From: EB88 sp965199135
GTDB lineage: Bacteria; Acidobacteriota; Terriglobia; Terriglobales; Acidobacteriaceae
Direction of reading: 5' to 3'
Assembly (NCBI GenBank): GCA_965199135.1
Contig: OZ240685.1
Coordinates: 2,356,001 to 2,420,000 of the forward strand
DNA length: 64,000 nucleotides
The position numbers were made by a program, and so were the translations under genes. Below the pieces are notes generated by a model. The model saw only the letters and a program-made list of their open reading frames with translations. It was not told where the DNA came from and did not search any database. Every line of letters begins with the position of its first letter. The stretch's first letter is position 1. This document shows, piece by piece, positions 59,306-64,000 of the stretch.

Positions 59306-60778
59306 TTACGCGAAGCGCTCGCGCAGCAGCTCGGGACGCCTGGTGGCGAGCGTGAGGATCAGTTCGCCGAAGAGCGTGTTGGCCCAGGCAAACCAGGGAC
59401 GTGTGTAGCGGCTTGCATCGTCCTTCCAGAAGGACTCGTGCATGAAGTGTGTGCCTGCTGTGGTGTTGCGCAGCGTCCGCAGGGCGGTGAGGATCTCCTG
59501 ACTGTTATTGCTCGACATCGCGCGAATGATGATCGACATGGGCCAGATATAGTTGAGGCCTTCGTGCGGTCCGCCGACGCCTTCGCCCGCGGTGCCGCGA
59601 AAGAAATACGGGTTTGCTTCCGAGAGAACGAAGGCGCTGGTGCGCGCATACATGGCGTCATCGCCGGCGGGCACCGAGGCGAGGTATTCGAGAGACAGGA
59701 GGCCCGGTGCGTTGGCGTCATCCATGCGTAGCGTATTGCCGTAGCCGTCGACCTCGTACGCCCAGATGCGGCCGTGGGACTCCGTGTCGATGATCCCGTG
59801 TTGTGCCACTGCGGCTGCGACTTCATCGCTGAGTGCCTGGGCATCGCGAGCAAGGGCAGCATCATGCGCCACGGCCGAGGCGAGCTCGGCAAGCTGCCGG
59901 AGGCTCGTGACCGCGAAGAGGTTTGCGGGCACGAAGAGCGGGTAGGTGCAGGCATCGTCGGACGGGCGGAAGCCCGAGTAGATCATGCCGACCGGGCGTG
60001 CTGGATTCCCATAGCCGCCGAGCGGAAGCGTGTCTGTCGGCACGGGTGAGCTGCGCTGGAAGTGATAGGGCCCCGGCGAGTCCTTGCGCTGCTGCTCGCG
60101 GAAGGTGCGCAGGATTGCGCGGGCGCCTTCGCGCCAGGCTTTGTCGAAAGGCGCTGTGTTGCCGGTGGCTTTCCAGTAGCCGTGCGCGAGGCGAATGGTG
60201 TAGCAGAGCGAATCGATCTCCCACTTACGCTCGCCAACCCCGGGCTTCATTTCGGTGAGGTCGTGAACCGCCCAGGAGAGCCGCGGGCTGGTGGTGGAGG
60301 GGAGGAAGGCATTGGCGTAGGGGTCGATCAGGATGCAGCGTGTCTGCCTGCGAATGACGCCCTCAACGAGCCTCGCGAGCTTCGGATCCTGCTTGCAGAA
60401 GGGGAGATACGGCCAGACCTGCGCAGAGGAATCACGCAGCCACATCGCATCGATGTCGCCCGTGATCACGAAGGTATCCGGGTGTCCGTCGAGGGAGCCG
60501 GGCGAGACCGTGGTGTCGAGCGTGTTCGGCAGACAGTTGCTGAAGATCAGCGCGAGTTCAGGGTCAGCGATCATGCCGCTGACGCGCGTGATCGCTTCCT
60601 CAACAGCCGGGCTGGTGAAGCGACGATGACCTGCTGACGGGCGTTCGATCAGCGCCGGAGTGGAGGCCTGCGCGGCCACCGCGTCCTGTGCCAGGCTGTT
60701 GTGGCTTGCAAGAGCCGCGGTGGCCCCGAGAGCAAGGCTGTTACGCAGGAGCGCCCTGCGTGTGACCGGTGCGCTCAT
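59306..60778 (-). CDS. Exported GH125 exo-alpha-1,6-mannosidase
   Basis: 490 residues with a twin-arginine-type leader (VTRRALLRNSLALGATAALA). The (alpha/alpha)6 family blocks are TFVITGDIDAMWLRDSSAQV (about 102-121), SGFRPSDDACTYPLFVPANL, which holds the likely acid Asp, and GVGGPHEGLNYIWPMSIIIR, which holds the likely base Glu. GH125 enzymes are inverting, metal-independent exo-alpha-1,6-mannosidases acting on N-glycan cores or yeast-type mannan. The start overlaps the GH92 stop (ATGA, 60775-60778), so the two mannosidases are translationally coupled. Confidence 0.92.
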   Translation of the reverse strand: MSAPVTRRALLRNSLALGATAALASHNSLAQDAVAAQASTPALIERPSAGHRRFTSPAVEEAITRVSGMIADPELALIFSNCLPNTLDTTVSPGSLDGHPDTFVITGDIDAMWLRDSSAQVWPYLPFCKQDPKLARLVEGVIRRQTRCILIDPYANAFLPSTTSPRLSWAVHDLTEMKPGVGERKWEIDSLCYTIRLAHGYWKATGNTAPFDKAWREGARAILRTFREQQRKDSPGPYHFQRSSPVPTDTLPLGGYGNPARPVGMIYSGFRPSDDACTYPLFVPANLFAVTSLRQLAELASAVAHDAALARDAQALSDEVAAAVAQHGIIDTESHGRIWAYEVDGYGNTLRMDDANAPGLLSLEYLASVPAGDDAMYARTSAFVLSEANPYFFRGTAGEGVGGPHEGLNYIWPMSIIIRAMSSNNSQEILTALRTLRNTTAGTHFMHESFWKDDASRYTRPWFAWANTLFGELILTLATRRPELLRERFA

Positions 60779-63096
60779 CGCGTGAGCGACGGAGGCGCGA
60801 GCTCCGGGGCGGTGGCCAGTGTCATGTTAGGTTCGGTGCCGAGCTCGAAAGCGATGTGGCCGCCCTGCGCGATCTCTGCATGCGAGACCCAGAGCTTGTC
60901 TGACCGCTTGCCATTAATGCGCACGCTCTGGATGTAGATCGCGTCGGGCGAGGGCCGCTTGGCTTCGATCACGAGCTGCTTGCCTCCGCTCACAGTGAGC
61001 GTGGCCTTGTCGAAGAGCGGGCTGGTGAGCACGTAGTTGCCGCTGACCGGGTCGACTGCGTAGAGGCCGAGCGCGCTCATCACGTACCAGGCGGACATCT
61101 GGCCACAATCCTCGTTGCCCTGCAGACCATCGGGGTTGTCGCTGTACATCGTGTTCAGCAGCGAGTGCACACGGCTCTGGGTCTTCCAGGGCTGGCCGGC
61201 GTAGACGTAGAGGTAGGCGATGTGGTGGCTTGGCTCGTTGCCGTGTGCATACTGGCCCACCATGCCGGCAATATCCGGCGGTGCGTTGGCAGGCAGCGTC
61301 GAGGGAACGGTGAACAGCTCGTCGAGCTTCTTGAGGAAGGGCTCGCGACCACCCCACAGCTCGATGTAGCCCTTGTTGTCATGCTGCACCCCGAAGGTCG
61401 TCTGCCACGCATTCGACTCGGTGTAATCGCGGTACTTGTCCGTGTGGCCGAGGTCGATGGGATTGAAGGGCTCGGTCCACTTGCCGTCGCTGAGCTTCGC
61501 ACGCATGAACTGGGTCTTTGGATCGAACTGGTGCTGATAGTTCTGTGACCGCTTGCGTTGCACTTCCGCATCGTCATGCGCGCCGACGACGTCGGCAACA
61601 TGCGAGCAGGCCCAGTCGCCGTAGTCGTACTCGAGCACCTTGCTGACCGACTCTTCTTCCTTGTCGGCGGGGATGTAGCCCATGGAGCGGTAGTAGCCCA
61701 GGCCTCGGTAGTCGTCGACCATGTTGCGCTTCCGCATCACCTTGTAGGCGCGCTGCCAGTCGATACCGGGGAACTTCTTGACGCAGGCCTCGGCCATCAC
61801 GCTGGCCGAGTGGTAGCCCGTCATGGTGCCGGTCTCTTTGCCCTGCAACGGCCACACGGGCATGCCGGCGGGGCTCTGCTCGGCCATCGCGATCAGGCAG
61901 TTCACCATGCCCGGAACACGATCGGGCTGGATCAGCGTAAATGCTGGATGCAATGCGCGGAAGGTGTCCCACAGCGAGTAGGTGCTGTAGTTATGGTCGC
62001 CGGCGTTGAGCGTGTGTTTCGCGCCATCCATGCCGCAGTATTCGCCCGTCACGTCATCGAAAAGCGTCGGCGCACAGTGCATGTGGTAGAGCGAGGAGTA
62101 GAAGATGGCGCGTTGCTTCTCGTCGGTGGTCTCGATGCGGATGCGGCTCAGCTCCTTCTGCCACTTGGCCTTGGCCGCCGCGCGGGTCACGTCGAACTCG
62201 TAGCCGGGCATTTCGGTTTTCAGGTTGGCAAGCGCATTTTCAACCGAGACGCCGGAGATGCCGACGCGTACAAGGATCTTTTCGCCGGCAGCGGGCTTCA
62301 CGTGCAAGGCGGCCTTGAGGCTCTTGCCTGCGCTCCTGGTGGTGCCGTCGGGCAGAACGGTTCCGTCCTGCATCAGTTCGGCTTTTGCGAAGGGCCTGGA
62401 GAATTGCGCAGCGAAATAAATGCGACGGCCGTTGGCCCAGGAGTGCACCGTGCGTCCGCCGGTGACAGTATCGTCGCCCACAATCGTCAGCGTGGCGTCG
62501 TCGACGGGGCTGGTGGGGTCGTCGTAGGAGTGCTCGAAGTCCAGAAGGAAGTGGCTGTCGGCAGCCTGCCCGAAGGTATAGCGATGCAGTCCGGTCCGCT
62601 CGGTAGCGGTAAGCTCGGCGAGCACCTGGCGATCATGCAAGGGCACGGCGTAATAGCCGGGCTCCATCTGCTCGTCGCTATGCGAGAAAGGGGCGCGGTA
62701 GCCTTCGCTCGGGTTCTCGCGGGTGCCGGGTTTCCATTTGACCTCGCCGACGTTGGGGATGAGCAGGACGTCGAGCAGATCGCCGCAGCCGGTGCCGCTG
62801 AGGTGCGTGTGGCTGAAGCCCATCAACGAGGTGTCGGCGTCGTAATAGCCGGAGCACCAGTCCCAGCCCTTGGTGTAGGTGTCCGGGCTGAGCTGCACAG
62901 CGCCGAAGGGAACGGTCGCGCCAGGGAAGGTGTGGCCGTGGCCGCCGGTGCCCACGCGGATGTTCACGTATTGCGTCACATCGTCGGCGCCTGGGGCTTC
63001 GCCGGTGGCGAACGCTGCCAGTGCGGGACGAGACTGGAGGAGTGGCAAGCAGGAAACTGCGGATGCCGATTGCAGGAAGAGCCGTCGTGTGAGCAT
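60775..63096 (-). CDS. Exported GH92 alpha-mannosidase
   Basis: 773 residues from ATG 63096 (MLTRRLFLQSASAVSCLPLL, a Tat-like leader). ATG 63129 would add 11 residues. The GH92 blocks are VNIRVGTGGHGHTFPGATVP, FGAVQLSPDTYTKGWDWCSG, FSHTHLSGTGCGDLLDVLLI, YSLWDTFRALHPAFTL and GNEDCGQMSAWYVMSALGLY. GH92 are calcium-dependent inverting exo-alpha-mannosidases, most often alpha-1,2. It is the first gene of the operon and divergent from the GH20 gene. A small inverted repeat sits just upstream. Confidence 0.94.
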   Translation of the reverse strand: MLTRRLFLQSASAVSCLPLLQSRPALAAFATGEAPGADDVTQYVNIRVGTGGHGHTFPGATVPFGAVQLSPDTYTKGWDWCSGYYDADTSLMGFSHTHLSGTGCGDLLDVLLIPNVGEVKWKPGTRENPSEGYRAPFSHSDEQMEPGYYAVPLHDRQVLAELTATERTGLHRYTFGQAADSHFLLDFEHSYDDPTSPVDDATLTIVGDDTVTGGRTVHSWANGRRIYFAAQFSRPFAKAELMQDGTVLPDGTTRSAGKSLKAALHVKPAAGEKILVRVGISGVSVENALANLKTEMPGYEFDVTRAAAKAKWQKELSRIRIETTDEKQRAIFYSSLYHMHCAPTLFDDVTGEYCGMDGAKHTLNAGDHNYSTYSLWDTFRALHPAFTLIQPDRVPGMVNCLIAMAEQSPAGMPVWPLQGKETGTMTGYHSASVMAEACVKKFPGIDWQRAYKVMRKRNMVDDYRGLGYYRSMGYIPADKEEESVSKVLEYDYGDWACSHVADVVGAHDDAEVQRKRSQNYQHQFDPKTQFMRAKLSDGKWTEPFNPIDLGHTDKYRDYTESNAWQTTFGVQHDNKGYIELWGGREPFLKKLDELFTVPSTLPANAPPDIAGMVGQYAHGNEPSHHIAYLYVYAGQPWKTQSRVHSLLNTMYSDNPDGLQGNEDCGQMSAWYVMSALGLYAVDPVSGNYVLTSPLFDKATLTVSGGKQLVIEAKRPSPDAIYIQSVRINGKRSDKLWVSHAEIAQGGHIAFELGTEPNMTLATAPELAPPSLTR

Positions 63097-63129
63097 CGTG
63101 TTGAGAGGGAACCTTTCCGTACTAAACAT

Positions 63130-63143
63130 TCGACGTATGTCGA
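63130..63143. promoter_or_regulatory. Inverted repeat upstream of the GH92 operon
   Basis: TCGAC (63130-63134), GTAT, GTCGA (63139-63143) in the divergent spacer between GH92 and GH20. It could be an operator for a local regulator. The arms are short, so chance is not excluded. Confidence 0.35.
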
Positions 63144-63330
63144 GGGCCGATTGCGCGTTCTACGGAGTTCCGTCCGTGGCGGCGCAGAAAACCTTGTCCG
63201 GTGATCATATGCCCCCGAAACGGTAGAAAATCAAGCGTCGCCTCTTTCTTTCATGTAGGCTGACGTTTCCGCGGGTTCTGTCCCTTCTGCATGATCTGGT
63301 GGCAGCAGGCCCATGGTTTCGAGGTGCTGT

Positions 63331-64000
63331 ATGCGTCTGCGTTTGTTCGCGACAACGTTCGCTGTTTGTATCGCCGTCTCCAGTCTGGAGGCACAGCAGA
63401 TCGCCCTGATGCCGATGCCATCCTCGGTGCAGCGCGCTGACGGTGATCTGACGATCACGCCCGCCAAGGGCGACTCGGCGTTCACCCTCCGCTACACGGG
63501 GACACACGACGCACGGCTGGAGGCCGCGACGATGCGCATGGTCGACCGGCTCGACCGCAGCTGCGGCGGGCAGCTGCGGCGCTCCGTGCTGACGAACGAG
63601 GGTGGCGCAGGCGCCACGCTGTCGATCCAGGTCGCCTCGCCAGGCGCAGCGGTGCAGGGCTTTGAAGAGAATGAGAGCTACTCACTCAAGGTGACGCCCA
63701 CGGGCGCCACGCTCACGGCGGCCACCGATGTGGGCGCGATGCACGGCTACGAAACGCTGTTGCAACTTGCGTCGAACGTACGCGGCGCGTGTGTGCTGCC
63801 AGCCATCTCCATCGAGGACTCGCCGCGCTTTCAGTGGCGTGGATTCATGATCGATGTGAGCCGGCACTTCGAGCCGGTCGACGTGGTCAAGCGCCAGCTG
63901 GACGGAATGGAGGTCGCGAAGCTCAACGTCTTCCACTGGCATCTCTCCGATGACCAGGGATTTCGAGCCGAGAGCAGGAAGTTTCCGAAGCTGACGGCGG
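63331..64000 (+). CDS. GH20 beta-N-acetylhexosaminidase, 3' end beyond the window
   Basis: The frame is open from ATG 63331 to the window end (223 codons seen). GAGG sits six bases before the ATG. The signal peptide MRLRLFATTFAVCIAVSSLE ends near AQQ. The N-terminal GH20b-like domain (IALMPMPSSVQRADGDLTIT through GAMHGYETLLQLASNVRG) leads into the barrel: ISIEDSPRFQWRGFMIDVSR, then MEVAKLNVFHWHLSDDQGFR. The catalytic Asp-Glu pair lies past base 64000. Such enzymes remove terminal beta-GlcNAc/GalNAc. It is divergent from the mannosidase operon. Confidence 0.92.
   Translation, partial: MRLRLFATTFAVCIAVSSLEAQQIALMPMPSSVQRADGDLTITPAKGDSAFTLRYTGTHDARLEAATMRMVDRLDRSCGGQLRRSVLTNEGGAGATLSIQVASPGAAVQGFEENESYSLKVTPTGATLTAATDVGAMHGYETLLQLASNVRGACVLPAISIEDSPRFQWRGFMIDVSRHFEPVDVVKRQLDGMEVAKLNVFHWHLSDDQGFRAESRKFPKLTA

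Noticed and set aside
61558..63204. 548-codon open frame on the plus strand opposite GH92
   Set aside because: It is antisense to a fully motif-bearing GH92 gene, and its composition (His/Val/Gly-rich) reflects the opposite strand.
1..64000. tRNA, rRNA, insertion-sequence or prophage content
   Set aside because: I looked for tRNA T-loop patterns, rRNA-like blocks, transposase or integrase motifs and terminal inverted repeats in the spacers and saw none. A dedicated RNA search was not possible.

Overview
This 64 kb window is GC-rich, densely coding bacterial DNA. It most likely comes from an acidobacterium of the Terriglobia (Acidobacteriaceae-like: Granulicella, Terriglobus, Edaphobacter and relatives). 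The lineage is inferred from three things. There is a ~1,140-residue Oar-like TonB-dependent receptor with an N-terminal carboxypeptidase-regulatory-like domain. Beside it lies a membrane protein whose N-terminal domain (QLKERTIGI...DPVVRVTAGEVRKRL) is, as far as I recall, a hallmark of this group. There is also a sedolisin and many exported glycosidases. I see no rRNA, tRNA, CRISPR array, insertion sequence or prophage, so this reads as ordinary chromosome with a few decayed patches.

Layout. 1-1.5 kb: a PfpI/DJ-1-family gene broken by an in-frame TAG, then a spacer with possible gene fragments. 1.5-4.7 kb: a PRISE-type reductase, an acyltransferase and a DUF4396 membrane protein. 4.7-8.6 kb: smc, with an unusual acidic insertion in its ATPase head. 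8.8-17.1 kb: a polytopic membrane protein, an SDR, two exported proteins of unknown function, endonuclease III and a TPR-type lytic transglycosylase. 17.3-20.6 kb: an ECF sigma factor, a soluble zinc-type anti-sigma factor and a possible 24-residue membrane peptide, then an exported esterase overlapping an acyltransferase. 20.6-30 kb: housekeeping and stress genes (TetR/aldo-keto reductase pair, M48 protease, polyphosphate glucokinase with a response regulator, an exported Nif3-like protein, inositol-phosphate synthase, DedA, a molbindin-like protein, a methyltransferase, a HemQ-like protein). 30-43 kb: sedolisin, a beta-propeller lipoprotein, a sugar aminotransferase, a GH1 glucosidase, and the divergent pair of sensor-like protein and TonB receptor. 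43-56.5 kb: AIM24, a CstB-like persulfide dioxygenase/rhodanese, a divergent SDR/TetR pair with clear operator-like repeats, an aldo-keto reductase, a GH31 glucosidase, a possible PD-(D/E)XK protein, a thioredoxin-fold/chemoreceptor pair, and rpiA and gnd.

56.5-64 kb is the most coherent accessory region. A minus-strand operon encodes exported GH92, GH125 and GH35 enzymes and ends in a strong terminator. A DeoR-type regulator lies just beyond it. A GH20 beta-hexosaminidase runs divergently and leaves the window. Together these exo-acting activities (alpha-1,2-mannosidase, alpha-1,6-mannosidase, beta-galactosidase, beta-hexosaminidase) fit stepwise stripping of mannose-, galactose- and GlcNAc-containing glycans such as N-glycans or fungal mannoproteins. 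The nearby GH1 and GH31 enzymes, the TonB receptor and the pentose-phosphate genes fit a polysaccharide-scavenging lifestyle.
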